Shown: positions 7,941 to 17,405 of the stretch, one piece after another
Numbering within the stretch: position 1 is the stretch's first letter
Layout: each line of letters begins with the position of its first letter
NCBI GenBank assembly: GCA_965235075.1
Contig: OZ249404.1
Coordinates: 620,001-684,000 of the forward strand
Direction: 5' to 3'
From: Fontibacterium medardense
GTDB taxonomy: Bacteria > Pseudomonadota > Alphaproteobacteria > Pelagibacterales > Pelagibacteraceae
Length of the DNA stretch: 64,000 nt
Made by a program: the position numbers and the translations under genes
The notes under the pieces: model-generated
Databases searched by the model: none
What the model was told of the DNA's origin: nothing
The model's input: the letters and a program-made list of their open reading frames with translations, nothing else

Positions 7941-9186
7941 TTTTATAACAAATAATCGCAACAATCGTAGGTCCTAAAGCAGATAAAAATAAATACAAAG
8001 GACTAATTATACCACCAGAAAATTTTTTATTTAAAATTGAATAACCTGCAGGGTTTGGTGCGTTTGCAATTACAGTTAATCCTCCCCCAGTAATTGCTCC
8101 AGCTGCAATAGCATACTTGAATTGGTCTGAAAGACCATCAACAAGTGAAGCTAAATAAGTAAGAGCAGCGTTATCTGTTACAGCTGTTAAGGCTGTTGCA
8201 ACATAGTAAATCTGATCTGGAGTAAATTTAGCAAGAACTGGTTGAAGCCACCATTTTTGTTGTCCTCCTAAAACTACCAATCCAGCTAAAAATAACGAAA
8301 CTAGAAAAGCTTGATTAATAATCAGCTTATCTTGATATTGATTAAAGGCATTTACTACCGCTAAAAATATTAAAAAAATTCCAAGAAAAATTATTAAGTC
8401 ATGAACAAAAATTATTACACCCAAAAGTAAAATTAAATGTAAAATTAAGACAAAGGATGGAATTTTAATTGTTTTAATATTAGACTCTCCTAATTTAATA
8501 AGTTCTTTTTTAAAAAGAAGTGTAAGAATTATACTGTTTATAAAAACAGCAAGTACAGTCCTCCACGCAAACGTACTTATCATGAAATTTAAATCCCAAT
8601 TCCATTTAGCGGCAACCATAAGTATGGGAGGTGCAGCAAATGGTGTCATAGCCCCACCTATACTAACATTTACAAATAAAGTTCCAATGATTCCGTATTT
8701 AAATTTATTTGAAATTTTTTTTGAGTAAAAATGATCTCTTAAAATTAAAGCAGCCAAAGTCATTGCAGCAGGTTCTGTTATAAATGAACCTAACAGCGGA
8801 ACAAAAGACATTGTAATTAAAAAAAGACTTAAAGATTTATTAACAGGTAACAATGCTGATATTTTTTTAACACAAGTTAATGAAAAATCTAAAATCGGCT
8901 TACTAGCTGCTATTACCATTATTACAAAAACAAATAATGGCTCAACATAACTTTGGTTATTTAAATAATTAACTGTTTCAGTTTTTCCTAATAAAAAGAA
9001 TATAGTTAAAACTAAAATTATAGCCCAAAATCCAAAAACAATTTCAACCTCTCCTAACATATCAAAAAGATTATGATGCCTTGGAAATTTTTGAGCTAGA
9101 GATTTAAAAAATTTTACAGAAAATGTATGAAGAATTGCAACAACAAAAATTACTAAAGCTATACTTTGAACTAATGTAGGGTTCAT
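7933..9186 (-). CDS. Putative Na+/H+ antiporter (PF07399-type)
   Basis: A 417-residue protein with about eleven membrane segments. The N-terminal VEIVFGFWA helix, the central FITEPAAMTLAALILRDHFY and the C-terminal TAVTDNAALTYLASLV segments are those of the putative Na+/H+ antiporter family PF07399, distantly related to the ion transporter (IT) superfamily; acidic residues in membrane helices (Glu in TEPAAM, Asp in TDNAA) are plausible ion sites. A sodium-driven role fits a marine organism. The function is assigned by family resemblance only. The gene is convergent with the TauE-type gene. Confidence 0.75.
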   Translation of the reverse strand: MNPTLVQSIALVIFVVAILHTFSVKFFKSLAQKFPRHHNLFDMLGEVEIVFGFWAIILVLTIFFLLGKTETVNYLNNQSYVEPLFVFVIMVIAASKPILDFSLTCVKKISALLPVNKSLSLFLITMSFVPLLGSFITEPAAMTLAALILRDHFYSKKISNKFKYGIIGTLFVNVSIGGAMTPFAAPPILMVAAKWNWDLNFMISTFAWRTVLAVFINSIILTLLFKKELIKLGESNIKTIKIPSFVLILHLILLLGVIIFVHDLIIFLGIFLIFLAVVNAFNQYQDKLIINQAFLVSLFLAGLVVLGGQQKWWLQPVLAKFTPDQIYYVATALTAVTDNAALTYLASLVDGLSDQFKYAIAAGAITGGGLTVIANAPNPAGYSILNKKFSGGIISPLYLFLSALGPTIVAIICYKII

Positions 9187-9305
9187 AAAAATATATTTAA
9201 CCTAATCTACAAAAAATACTATCTTATAGATTAAATGGATTTGTAATATCTTTTTAAAAACTTAGTTAAAAAACTTCTATTTTAAGTAATTTTAAAGGGG
9301 GAAGA

Positions 9306-9342
9306 TTTTTAAAGTGCTAACTAAAAGTTAGCACTTTAAAAA
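9306..9342. terminator. 17-bp perfect hairpin after the small secreted protein gene
   Basis: Arms 9306-9322 and 9326-9342 are exact reverse complements with a 3-base loop (core AAAGTGCTAACT / AGTTAGCACTTT). It begins 8 bases after the stop of the minus-strand secreted-protein gene. Neither strand shows a U-tract after the stem, since the flanking T and A runs pair with each other, so it may act as an mRNA 3'-end stabiliser as much as a terminator. Confidence 0.7.
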
Positions 9343-9349
9343 AAAATGC

Positions 9350-9604
9350 TTACTTCTTAGCCGGTTTTAAAAGAGCAGAAGCTGCATTGATTGATTTAAC
9401 GCAATCAGCTTCTTTTTTAGCTGCTAGTGCATCACCAGCTGCTTTTCTTAGATCAGCAGCTTTTTTTGTAGTTGCTGCATCTAATTTTGCTGTTTTCACT
9501 GCTGCATCGTAACCTTTGATTAAATCAGCGCAAGATTTAGCTTGAGCATTTGCAAAAGATACGAACAAGAACATACTTACGATAGTTGCTAGTATTGTTT
9601 TCAT
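9350..9604 (-). CDS. Small secreted Ala/Lys-rich protein
   Basis: An 84-residue protein with a clear Sec signal peptide: Lys2, a hydrophobic stretch to about residue 17, and a likely cleavage after FANA (residue 20). The mature part is about 64 residues, rich in Ala, Lys and Asp, probably helical, with two Cys residues (near 25 and 67) that could form a disulfide in the periplasm. I do not recognise a named family. GC content and codon use are richer than in its neighbours, it has its own candidate promoter, a leader of about 80 bases and a strong 3' hairpin, which together suggest high expression. Confidence 0.75.
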   Translation of the reverse strand: MKTILATIVSMFLFVSFANAQAKSCADLIKGYDAAVKTAKLDAATTKKAADLRKAAGDALAAKKEADCVKSINAASALLKPAKK

Positions 9605-9692
9605 TTGATTTACTTGTTGTTAAGTTAATTGGCGGTGAAACTATTTAATTTAGGCTTTCCTGTAAATGTTTTTTTGACATGGAAATGACTAA

Positions 9693-9722
9693 ATTCTAAA
9701 GAAAAATTCTTAAAAAAATCAA
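9693..9722 (-). promoter_or_regulatory. Candidate sigma70 promoter for the small secreted protein
   Basis: On the minus strand TTGATT (9722-9717) is followed after 18 bases by TAGAAT (9698-9693), a good match to the -35/-10 consensus. It lies in the 214-bp gap between ppdK and the secreted-protein gene and would give a leader of about 80 bases. In AT-rich DNA such matches also occur by chance. Confidence 0.4.
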
Positions 9723-9818
9723 ACAAATCAATGATTTTTTAAAAAACGACATACCCACAAGTTTATAATTGGTAATAGGAGGACAAAAAAATTAGCTTAA
9801 ACTTACTTAGAGTCTTTT

Positions 9819-12485
9819 TTATTTTTTTGACCTTATGCTCGCTTGCGCAGCAGATAATCTTGCAATTGGAACTCTATATGGTGAACAAGAAACATAATGT
9901 AATCCAGCTCTATGGCAAAAATCTATAGAATCTGGGTCGCCACCGTGCTCACCACAAATTCCAAGTTTTATATTTTTTTTTGTTTCAAGTCCTCGTGAGC
10001 ATGCAAGCTTTATTAATTCACCCACGCCGTCTTGATCGATACTTACAAATGGGTCAATTTTAAATATTTTGTTTTCAACATAATCATCTAAAAATTTACC
10101 GGAGTCGTCTCTGGATATACCAAGTGTTGTCTGTGTTAAATCATTTGTTCCAAAACTAAAAAAGTCTGTATGTTTTGCAATATTTTTTGCATTAAGAGCA
10201 GCTCTTGGAAGCTCAATCATAGTTCCTACTAAATAATCTACTTTAAAATTATTATTTTTTTGAACTTCTTGCGCAATACGATCAACTAATGCTCTTAAAA
10301 TTTCAATTTCTCTCTCTGTTGCAACAAGAGGAATCATAATTTCTGGAATTACAGCCTCAACTTTTTGTTTTTGTAATTCACATAACGCTTCAAAAATTGC
10401 TCGACATTGCATTTCATAAATTTCAGGGAAAGAAATTGCTAGACGACAACCTCTGTGACCCAACATAGGATTTTCTTCATGGAGATAATTAATTCTATTT
10501 TTAATTTCGCTTGAATGAATTTTTAAAGATTTTGCAACAATATCAATTTCTTTTTCTGTTTTTGGTAAAAATTCATGCAAAGGTGGATCTAATAATCTGA
10601 CAGTAACGGGAAGACCTTTCATAATTGTAAAAATTTCTACAAAATCTTTTCTTTGAAATGGTAAAATTTTATCTAAAGCTTTTAAACGATCTTCTTTAGT
10701 CTTTGAAAGTATCATCTGTCTTACATATAAAATTCTTTCTTCGTCAAAAAACATATGCTCTGTTCTGCAAAGCCCAATTCCTTCAGCTCCAAATCCTCTT
10801 GCAGTTCGAGAATCTAATGGAGTTTCAGCGTTTGCTCTAATTTTTAAAGTTCTAACTTCATCCGCCCATTTCATCATTTCAGAAAAATCTCCTGAGATGT
10901 CTGGGTTAATTGTCTTAACCTCTCCAAGCATGACTTCTCCTGTTGAGCCATCAATGGTTATGATATCGCCTTCTTTGACTTCAGTGTTATCTACTTTAAA
11001 AAGCTTAGCCGCATAATCTATTTTTATATTTCCAGCGCCTGAAACGCATGCTCTTCCCATTCCTCTTGCGACAACAGCGGCATGACTTGTCATTCCTCCC
11101 CTGCAAGTTAAAATTCCAACAGCTGCGTGCATTCCATGAATGTCCTCTGGTGATGTTTCAACTCGAACTAAAATAGTATTTTGATTATTAGCTTTCATTT
11201 GCTCAGCATCATCTGCATTAAAAGTAACTTTTCCAGTTGCAGCACCTGGTGATGCTGGAAGTCCTTTTGCTATTACATTTTTTGTAGCTTTTGGATCTAG
11301 CGTTGGATGAAGTAGAGTGTCTAAAATTTTTGGATCAATTCTAAGCAACGCTTCGTCTTTTGTAATCAATTTTTCACTTACCATATCTACAGCAATCTTA
11401 ATTGAAGCCTTTGCAGTTCTTTTTCCTGATCTTGTCTGTAACATCCAAAGTTTCTTGTTCTCAATTGTAAATTCAATATCTTGCATGTCTCGGTAGTGAC
11501 TTTCTAACTTTTTGTAAATTTTTGTGAGCTCAGCAAATGCTTCTGGCATTGTTTCTTCTAGCGATAGATCATCTGAAGATGACTCAAGTCTTGCTTTTTT
11601 AGTAATATTTCTTGGCGTTCTAATTCCTGCAACAACATCTTCTCCTTGAGCATTAATTAAATATTCTCCATAAAAACTATTTTCTCCTGTGGATGGGTTT
11701 CTAGTAAATGCAACTCCAGTTGCACAATCATTACCCATATTTCCAAACACCATAGATTGAATGTTAACTGCAGTGCCCCACTCTTCAGGAATATTATTTA
11801 ATCTTCTGTAAGTTTTTGCTCTTTGGTTATGCCAAGACTTAAATACAGCGCTAATTGCTCCCCATAATTGTTCATGGGAATCTTGAGGAAAATCTTTTTT
11901 TGTATATTTTTTTACAATATCTTTATAATTACCAACTATTGTTTTCCAGTCTTCAGCTTTAAGATCTGTATCCGACAATACACCTTTTGTTAGTTTATAA
12001 TTATCAAGCAAGTCTTCAAAATTATGGTGATCCACTTCAAGAACAACGTTGCTATACATTTGAATAAAGCGTCTATAGCTATCGTAAGCAAAGGTTTCGT
12101 TATTAGTTTTTGCAATTAATCCTAAAACAGTTTTATCGTTTAGTCCTAAATTTAAAACGGTATCCATCATTCCAGGCATAGACACTCTTGCGCCCGATCT
12201 AACTGATACTAACAAAGGATTGTTAACATCCCCAAAATTTTTTCCTAAAATTTTCTCAATATTTCTTATTGCGTCTTCTACTTGGATCTTGAGATCATCT
12301 GGATATTTTTGATTATTTTTATAAAACTCAGTGCAAACTTCTGTTGTAATTGTAAATCCAGGAGGAACAGGAAGACCTAATTTTCCCATCTCAGCAAGGT
12401 TTGCGCCTTTTCCACCTAGAAGAGGTTTTTGCGAAACAGTTCCTTCGCAGTTTGAACTATTAAACTGATAGACCCACTTTGGCAT
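9819..12485 (-). CDS. ppdK: Pyruvate, phosphate dikinase
   Basis: An 888-residue enzyme of the usual family length that interconverts pyruvate, ATP and phosphate with phosphoenolpyruvate, AMP and pyrophosphate. Order of domains: N-terminal ATP-grasp (GGKGANLAEM near 24-33, SVRSGARVSMPGMMDT near 95-110), the central phosphohistidine domain with GGMTSHAAVVARGMGRACVSG-type motif near residue 460 carrying the catalytic His, and the C-terminal TIM-barrel PEP site with GTNDLTQTT and CGEHGGDP. It lies five bases downstream of glyS on the same strand. In an organism with limited glycolysis it probably serves gluconeogenesis or the PEP/pyruvate branch point. Confidence 0.95.
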   Translation of the reverse strand: MPKWVYQFNSSNCEGTVSQKPLLGGKGANLAEMGKLGLPVPPGFTITTEVCTEFYKNNQKYPDDLKIQVEDAIRNIEKILGKNFGDVNNPLLVSVRSGARVSMPGMMDTVLNLGLNDKTVLGLIAKTNNETFAYDSYRRFIQMYSNVVLEVDHHNFEDLLDNYKLTKGVLSDTDLKAEDWKTIVGNYKDIVKKYTKKDFPQDSHEQLWGAISAVFKSWHNQRAKTYRRLNNIPEEWGTAVNIQSMVFGNMGNDCATGVAFTRNPSTGENSFYGEYLINAQGEDVVAGIRTPRNITKKARLESSSDDLSLEETMPEAFAELTKIYKKLESHYRDMQDIEFTIENKKLWMLQTRSGKRTAKASIKIAVDMVSEKLITKDEALLRIDPKILDTLLHPTLDPKATKNVIAKGLPASPGAATGKVTFNADDAEQMKANNQNTILVRVETSPEDIHGMHAAVGILTCRGGMTSHAAVVARGMGRACVSGAGNIKIDYAAKLFKVDNTEVKEGDIITIDGSTGEVMLGEVKTINPDISGDFSEMMKWADEVRTLKIRANAETPLDSRTARGFGAEGIGLCRTEHMFFDEERILYVRQMILSKTKEDRLKALDKILPFQRKDFVEIFTIMKGLPVTVRLLDPPLHEFLPKTEKEIDIVAKSLKIHSSEIKNRINYLHEENPMLGHRGCRLAISFPEIYEMQCRAIFEALCELQKQKVEAVIPEIMIPLVATEREIEILRALVDRIAQEVQKNNNFKVDYLVGTMIELPRAALNAKNIAKHTDFFSFGTNDLTQTTLGISRDDSGKFLDDYVENKIFKIDPFVSIDQDGVGELIKLACSRGLETKKNIKLGICGEHGGDPDSIDFCHRAGLHYVSCSPYRVPIARLSAAQASIRSKK

Positions 12486-12490
12486 TTTTT

Positions 12491-14557
12491 TTAAACCTCA
12501 AATTTTGAAAAGTCAGCAAAACTATCAAAAGTTTTACACAATAGGAATAGTAACTCTAGTCTGTTTTTTTTGATCTGCTCGTTTTCATCATTAACTTTTA
12601 CGTTATCAAAAAACTTATCAACAAAACCTTTTGTCCCAGCTAACAATCCCATTGTCTGCTCTACGGTTCTTAATCGTGCAGGAGTTGTATAATGTTCTCT
12701 TATTTCATTTATTTTTTCTAATAAAAAATTCTCTTCATTGTGTTTAAATAAAACAGTATCGGGATCGCCAAAAAATTCCTGTTTAAGATCTTTCTTTGAT
12801 TGCTCTAAAATATTTGTGCATCTTTTGTATACCGCGATGACATTTTGACCATCTTCACTTTTAACAACTTTATTTAAATTTTTAATTTTATTAAATAATG
12901 AATAATAATCATCGGATCTACTGTTAAACAAAACAGATTCAATAACATCAGGTCTGATCTTTTGATCTTTAAGTAAGTTTTTAAATCGGTCTGAGACAAA
13001 AGCTAAAATTTCCTCGGTAAACTTAAGGTTTTGCATATTCACTCTTTGGGTAAGATATGAGTTTTTCGAATTATTAATTAATTCTTTTAATGAAAGAGAA
13101 ATTCTATTTTCTATTAATATTCTAAGAATACCAAGCGCTGATCTTCTTAATGCGTAAGGATCTTTTGAGCTTGTTGGCTTTTCATTGATACCAAAGAATC
13201 CAACTAAATTATCGATCTTATCAGCAAGAGCAACGGCGATCGAAATTTTCTCTTTTGGAACTCTATCTTCTGGTCCAACTGGTAAATAATGATCAGAAAT
13301 TGCATTTGCAATTTCTTTACTAAAACCTTGTTCTATTGCAAAATATTTTCCTAGCACACCCTGAAGCTCCGGATATTCTCCTACTAAATCTGAAACTAGA
13401 TCTGCTTTACAAATTGAAGCTGCTATTTCTGCATCATCTTTTTTACAATTTACAATATCCGCAATAAATGACGCTAGAACTCTTATTCTTTGTGTTTTAT
13501 CATGAAGCGAACCAAGGCTATGAAAAAAAGTAATGCCCTTTAGTTTGCTTACTTGTTTTACTAAATTTTGACTTTTGTTTTTTTCCCAGAAAAATTTTGC
13601 ATCTGACAAGCGTGCAGTAAGCACTCTTTCGTTTCCTTTTATAATTTTATTTTTAATATCTTCTTTATTTGCAACTACAATAAAATTATTAATTAATTTA
13701 TGATTATTAATGGAGCGCATTGGAAAATATCTTTGATGATGCTGCATTGTTAAAATAAGAAGTTCTTCTGGTAATTTTAAAAAATCTTTTAAAAACGAAC
13801 CTTTTAAAACAATTGGATCTTCAACAAGATTGATAACTTGTTTAAGTAATTTATTGTTAATTTCTAATTCACAATCATTTTTTTTAAAGAATGATTGAAT
13901 ATCTTTAGTGATTAATTTTTCTCTCTCTGCATTATCAAAAGTAATTCTTTTATCGGTTAATATTTTTTTAAAATGACTATAATCTTTAATTACAACTGCT
14001 TTATCCTCTAATGGACCATCCACGTAAGTGATATTTGTTGAAGTTAAATGAAAAAAGTTAAATGGGATAATTTGCTTGTCAAATAAACATAAGATTGATT
14101 TTAAAGGTCTGCCCCAAGAAAGATCATGGTTGCCCCAACGCATTTTTTTTCTCCATTGTAAGCCATTTAAAAAATGAGGAATATTTTTTTTAATTTCTTC
14201 AACAACTGGAATTTCTCTTTTTTGTGTTTTTGCAAAAATAAACTTTCCTTTGTCAGTTTCTTCTTCATAAATATCTTTTGGGTCTAGATTGTTAGATTTA
14301 ATAAAACCTTGTATAGCTTGTTCTGGAGCTCCAACTTTTGGCCCTCGCAAAACTTTGGCTTCAGTTTTGATATTTGTTGGTAAATTACTGTAATAAAAAA
14401 TTAATCTTTTTGGCGTTGAATAGATATCGCTTACAACTTTTTTAAAATCATATTTTTCAAAAAAAGATATAAAGTTTGTAGTAATGTTATTTTTTGCATC
14501 TTCTTGTAAAGTGGGTGGTATTTCTTCAGAATATAATTCTAATAATAAATCAGACAT
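12491..14557 (-). CDS. glyS: Glycyl-tRNA synthetase beta subunit
   Basis: A 688-residue protein starting MSDLLLELYSEEIPP, the classic GlyS beginning. The HD-like central domain (QHHQRYFPM near 270) and the C-terminal anticodon-binding region near 560-680 are present, and the length matches bacterial beta subunits. With GlyQ it forms the alpha2-beta2 enzyme that charges tRNA-Gly. The start codon shares one base with the glyQ stop, so the subunits are translated together in fixed ratio. Downstream ppdK follows after five bases. Confidence 0.95.
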   Translation of the reverse strand: MSDLLLELYSEEIPPTLQEDAKNNITTNFISFFEKYDFKKVVSDIYSTPKRLIFYYSNLPTNIKTEAKVLRGPKVGAPEQAIQGFIKSNNLDPKDIYEEETDKGKFIFAKTQKREIPVVEEIKKNIPHFLNGLQWRKKMRWGNHDLSWGRPLKSILCLFDKQIIPFNFFHLTSTNITYVDGPLEDKAVVIKDYSHFKKILTDKRITFDNAEREKLITKDIQSFFKKNDCELEINNKLLKQVINLVEDPIVLKGSFLKDFLKLPEELLILTMQHHQRYFPMRSINNHKLINNFIVVANKEDIKNKIIKGNERVLTARLSDAKFFWEKNKSQNLVKQVSKLKGITFFHSLGSLHDKTQRIRVLASFIADIVNCKKDDAEIAASICKADLVSDLVGEYPELQGVLGKYFAIEQGFSKEIANAISDHYLPVGPEDRVPKEKISIAVALADKIDNLVGFFGINEKPTSSKDPYALRRSALGILRILIENRISLSLKELINNSKNSYLTQRVNMQNLKFTEEILAFVSDRFKNLLKDQKIRPDVIESVLFNSRSDDYYSLFNKIKNLNKVVKSEDGQNVIAVYKRCTNILEQSKKDLKQEFFGDPDTVLFKHNEENFLLEKINEIREHYTTPARLRTVEQTMGLLAGTKGFVDKFFDNVKVNDENEQIKKNRLELLFLLCKTFDSFADFSKFEV

Positions 14558-15486
14558 TAGTCAGAGTTCTTTAACCAAACTTCTGCTGTGCTCTTAACAA
14601 GGGTTCTAATTTTGTTAATAAATCCAGCTCTTTCTGTAACGGATATAACTCCTCTGGCGTCTAAAGTGTTAAAGATATGACTGGCTTTTAAACACTGATC
14701 ATAAGCAGGAAGAGCTAAATTTTTAGACAATAAATTCTGACACTCACTTTCTGCCATCACAAAAGATTTTAGAAGATTATCTGTGTTTGCAAATTCAAAA
14801 TTATATGCTGAAAATTCTTTTTCATTACGTTTATAAACGTCTCCATATTTAACACCTTCATTATTCCATCTTATGTCAAATACACTATCCACTCCTTGGA
14901 TGAACATTGTAATTCTTTCAAGGCCATAAGTAATTTCTGCAGAGACTGGCTTACATTCAAACCCTGCCATTTGTTGAAAGTAAGTAAATTGAGTAATCTC
15001 CATTCCATCGCACCAAACTTCCCATCCAAGTCCCGAAGCTCCTAATGTCGGACTTTCCCAATCATCTTCTACAAAACGAATATCATGCTCTTTATAATTT
15101 ATTCCAAGCGCGCTTAAGCTTTTAAGATAAAGACTTTGAACATTTTCTGGTGATGGTTTTATTATAACTTGAAATTGATAATAATGCTGAAGTCTATTTG
15201 GATTATCTCCATAACGACCATCCGTTGGTCTTCTTGAAGGTTGAACGTAAGCTGCTTTCCAAGGCTTAGGTCCCAAAGATCTTAATGTTGTTGCAGGATG
15301 AAAAGTACCAGCTCCAACTTCCATGTCATAAGGCTGCATCACTACACAACCATAGTCAGACCAGAATTTTTGTAATTTAAATATAACTTCCTGAAAAGAC
15401 AAATCTAATGGTTTAGATTTATTTTTAGCTATAACTTTTTTTTTCGTTATAATTTTTTTTATATTTAATTTCTTTTTAGCTACCAT
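14557..15486 (-). CDS. glyQ: Glycyl-tRNA synthetase alpha subunit
   Basis: A 309-residue class II synthetase subunit. The catalytic core begins LSFQEVIFKLQKFWSDYGCV at about residue 29 and includes QPYDMEVGAGTFHPATTLR and the EITYGLERI motif. Ahead of it lies an extra stretch of about 28 residues that is very rich in Lys and Ile, not found in the usual GlyQ, which starts close to the core. No in-frame ATG occurs between the upstream start and the core, so the extension looks genuine. It may help to bind tRNA or anchor to RNA; this is a guess. The sppA gene lies immediately upstream. Confidence 0.93.
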   Translation of the reverse strand: MVAKKKLNIKKIITKKKVIAKNKSKPLDLSFQEVIFKLQKFWSDYGCVVMQPYDMEVGAGTFHPATTLRSLGPKPWKAAYVQPSRRPTDGRYGDNPNRLQHYYQFQVIIKPSPENVQSLYLKSLSALGINYKEHDIRFVEDDWESPTLGASGLGWEVWCDGMEITQFTYFQQMAGFECKPVSAEITYGLERITMFIQGVDSVFDIRWNNEGVKYGDVYKRNEKEFSAYNFEFANTDNLLKSFVMAESECQNLLSKNLALPAYDQCLKASHIFNTLDARGVISVTERAGFINKIRTLVKSTAEVWLKNSD

Positions 15487-15488
15487 TT

Positions 15489-16301
15489 TTATAAGCCATA
15501 TTTGTTCCAGATCGATCTTACTTCCAGTTCATTTATAACTTCTGAATACGATCCTGGTAATTGTGAGGAAAGTTTTCTTTTTAACCAGCTTTGCGCTGCT
15601 TCAAATTTTTTAATTTTGAGATCTTTACCAAATTTTTCCTTTAAAATTTCTTGTAAAGTTCCAACTCCATCAATTAAACCAAGTTGTAATGATTTTTTTC
15701 CAGACCAAAACTCTCCTGAGAAAAGCATCGAATAATTTTCAGATTTTAACTTATCTTTTCTGCTGTTTTTAACTAAGTTAATGAATTCATCATGCAAATC
15801 TTTTTGTAAAGATTTTAATTTTTCTACATCTTCTTTTTTTTCTTCTAAAAATGGATCTAAAATACTTTTGTTCTCTCCTGCGGTATGCACTCTTCTTTGT
15901 ACGCCAATTTTTTTAATTAACTCTTGAAATCCAAATGCTGAATAAATAACGCCAATTGATCCAACAATTGAATTAGCATTCGCATAAATTTCATCTCCTG
16001 CACACATCAGCATATATCCGCCTGAAGCAGCTACATCTTCTGCATAGGTAATTACTTTTACTTTTTTATCATCAGCCTCAGATCGAATAAGATCATACAA
16101 AAGATTAGACTGAACTGGCGAACCTCCTGGAGAATTAATAGAGATAACTACTGATTTAATATTCTTTAAAGCAAAGGCTTTTTTAATGATGTCGCTTTGA
16201 CTAGCGTAGCTCATGCCTTGGCTAAATCTGCCTACATTGCCTATAACTCCATTCAATCTGATTAGAGAAACTGTTGGTTTTGATTTAAAAAACGAAAACA
16301 T
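15489..16301 (-). CDS. sppA: Signal peptide peptidase SppA-like serine protease (S49)
   Basis: A 270-residue short-form S49 peptidase. The SSINSPGGSP-type strand (residues 55-63) and the nucleophile Ser93 in AASGGYM are clear, with a Lys near residue 145 (ELIKKIG) as the probable general base. There is no long N-terminal anchor: the chain starts MFSFFKSKP and goes directly into the fold, so it may be a cytoplasmic or membrane-associated form like archaeal and alphaproteobacterial short SppA. It degrades signal peptides left in the membrane. It heads the sppA-glyQ-glyS-ppdK run on the minus strand. Confidence 0.88.
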   Translation of the reverse strand: MFSFFKSKPTVSLIRLNGVIGNVGRFSQGMSYASQSDIIKKAFALKNIKSVVISINSPGGSPVQSNLLYDLIRSEADDKKVKVITYAEDVAASGGYMLMCAGDEIYANANSIVGSIGVIYSAFGFQELIKKIGVQRRVHTAGENKSILDPFLEEKKEDVEKLKSLQKDLHDEFINLVKNSRKDKLKSENYSMLFSGEFWSGKKSLQLGLIDGVGTLQEILKEKFGKDLKIKKFEAAQSWLKRKLSSQLPGSYSEVINELEVRSIWNKYGL

Positions 16302-16391
16302 ATTTATTTCATATCTTTTAAACGTTTATTATCACTATTCCAGAATAAAAATTTATTAATACTTTATATTTATTAATGCTACAAACGCATC

Positions 16392-17405
16392 GTGAAAAAT
16401 AATATCGTACAACTAGAAAAATTTCAGAAAAAAACTCCTTACGATTCTCTTAAGGAAATATTTAATAACGACTTAGATAAAGTAGAAGAATTTACTAAAT
16501 TAAAATTATCAAGCGAAGTAGATCTAATTGGAAAAATGGCCCTGTATCAATTAGGCTCTGGCGGAAAAAGACTAAGATCTATACTGACTTTGGCAAGCTC
16601 TAAAATTACTGAATATAAAGGTGAACACAATATTCATTTGGCTGCTTGTGTTGAACTTATTCATAGCGCAACTTTACTTCATGATGACGTTATCGATAAC
16701 AGCTCAATAAGAAGAGGTAAAAAAACTTCAAACATAATTTGGGGAAATCAGCCTTCTATTTTAGTTGGCGATTATTTTTTAAGTAGGTGCTTTGAAATTA
16801 TGGTTGATGTTGGTTCTTTAGAAGTTTTAAAATTATTATCAAATGTATCTTCAGAAATTGCTCAAGGTGAAGTTCTGCAACTACAGCATAAAAATGAAGT
16901 AGATATTACTGAACAAGTTTATTTAAACATCGTAACTCAAAAAACAGCTTCATTATTTGGCGCGGCCATGAAAGTGGGTGGTTGCCTTGCAAATAAATCC
17001 GAAAATGAAAAAAAAGCATTACAATCTTATGGAGTTAATCTTGGTATCGTATTTCAAATCAGTGATGATATTTTAGATTATAATTCTACTAAAGCTTTTG
17101 GCAAAGATATCGGTAATGATTTTTATGAAGGCAAAATTACTTTACCAGTAATTATTTTATTCCAAAAATCAAACGAAACTGAAAGACAGCAGATTAAAAA
17201 TTATTTCACACAAGAAACAAGAACAGAAAAAGAACTAGATAAAGTTTTATTATTAATACAAAAATATGATGTAATTACTATTTGTAAAAAAAGAGCGGAG
17301 CATTTTGCAAATGTATCTTCGGACTCTTTAAATACATTTAAAGACTCTGCTATTAGAAAAAATCTTCAAGAGCTATCTTTTTATTTAATCAATAGGTCGA
17401 ATTAA
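16392..17405 (+). CDS. ispB: Polyprenyl diphosphate synthase (octaprenyl type)
   Basis: A 337-residue trans-prenyltransferase. It shows GSGGKRLR (56-63), the first Asp-rich motif DDVID (98-102) and the second Asp-rich motif ISDDILDY near 225, all in the family order, and the KTASLF segment. It extends farnesyl diphosphate with isopentenyl units to the side chain of ubiquinone. The chain length made cannot be fixed from sequence; octaprenyl or decaprenyl is likely. Translation starts with GTG at 16392. The gene is divergent from sppA and its end overlaps tspO by 17 bp on the other strand. Confidence 0.88.
   Translation: MKNNIVQLEKFQKKTPYDSLKEIFNNDLDKVEEFTKLKLSSEVDLIGKMALYQLGSGGKRLRSILTLASSKITEYKGEHNIHLAACVELIHSATLLHDDVIDNSSIRRGKKTSNIIWGNQPSILVGDYFLSRCFEIMVDVGSLEVLKLLSNVSSEIAQGEVLQLQHKNEVDITEQVYLNIVTQKTASLFGAAMKVGGCLANKSENEKKALQSYGVNLGIVFQISDDILDYNSTKAFGKDIGNDFYEGKITLPVIILFQKSNETERQQIKNYFTQETRTEKELDKVLLLIQKYDVITICKKRAEHFANVSSDSLNTFKDSAIRKNLQELSFYLINRSN

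Noticed and set aside
9203..9233. 7-bp inverted repeat TAATCTA/TAGATTA upstream of the antiporter gene
   Set aside because: Short AT-only stem with a 17-base loop; expected by chance in this composition.
9724..9760. A/T-rich hairpin after ppdK as terminator
   Set aside because: The pairing is almost wholly A-T in homopolymer runs and has several equivalent registers; no GC core supports a terminator.
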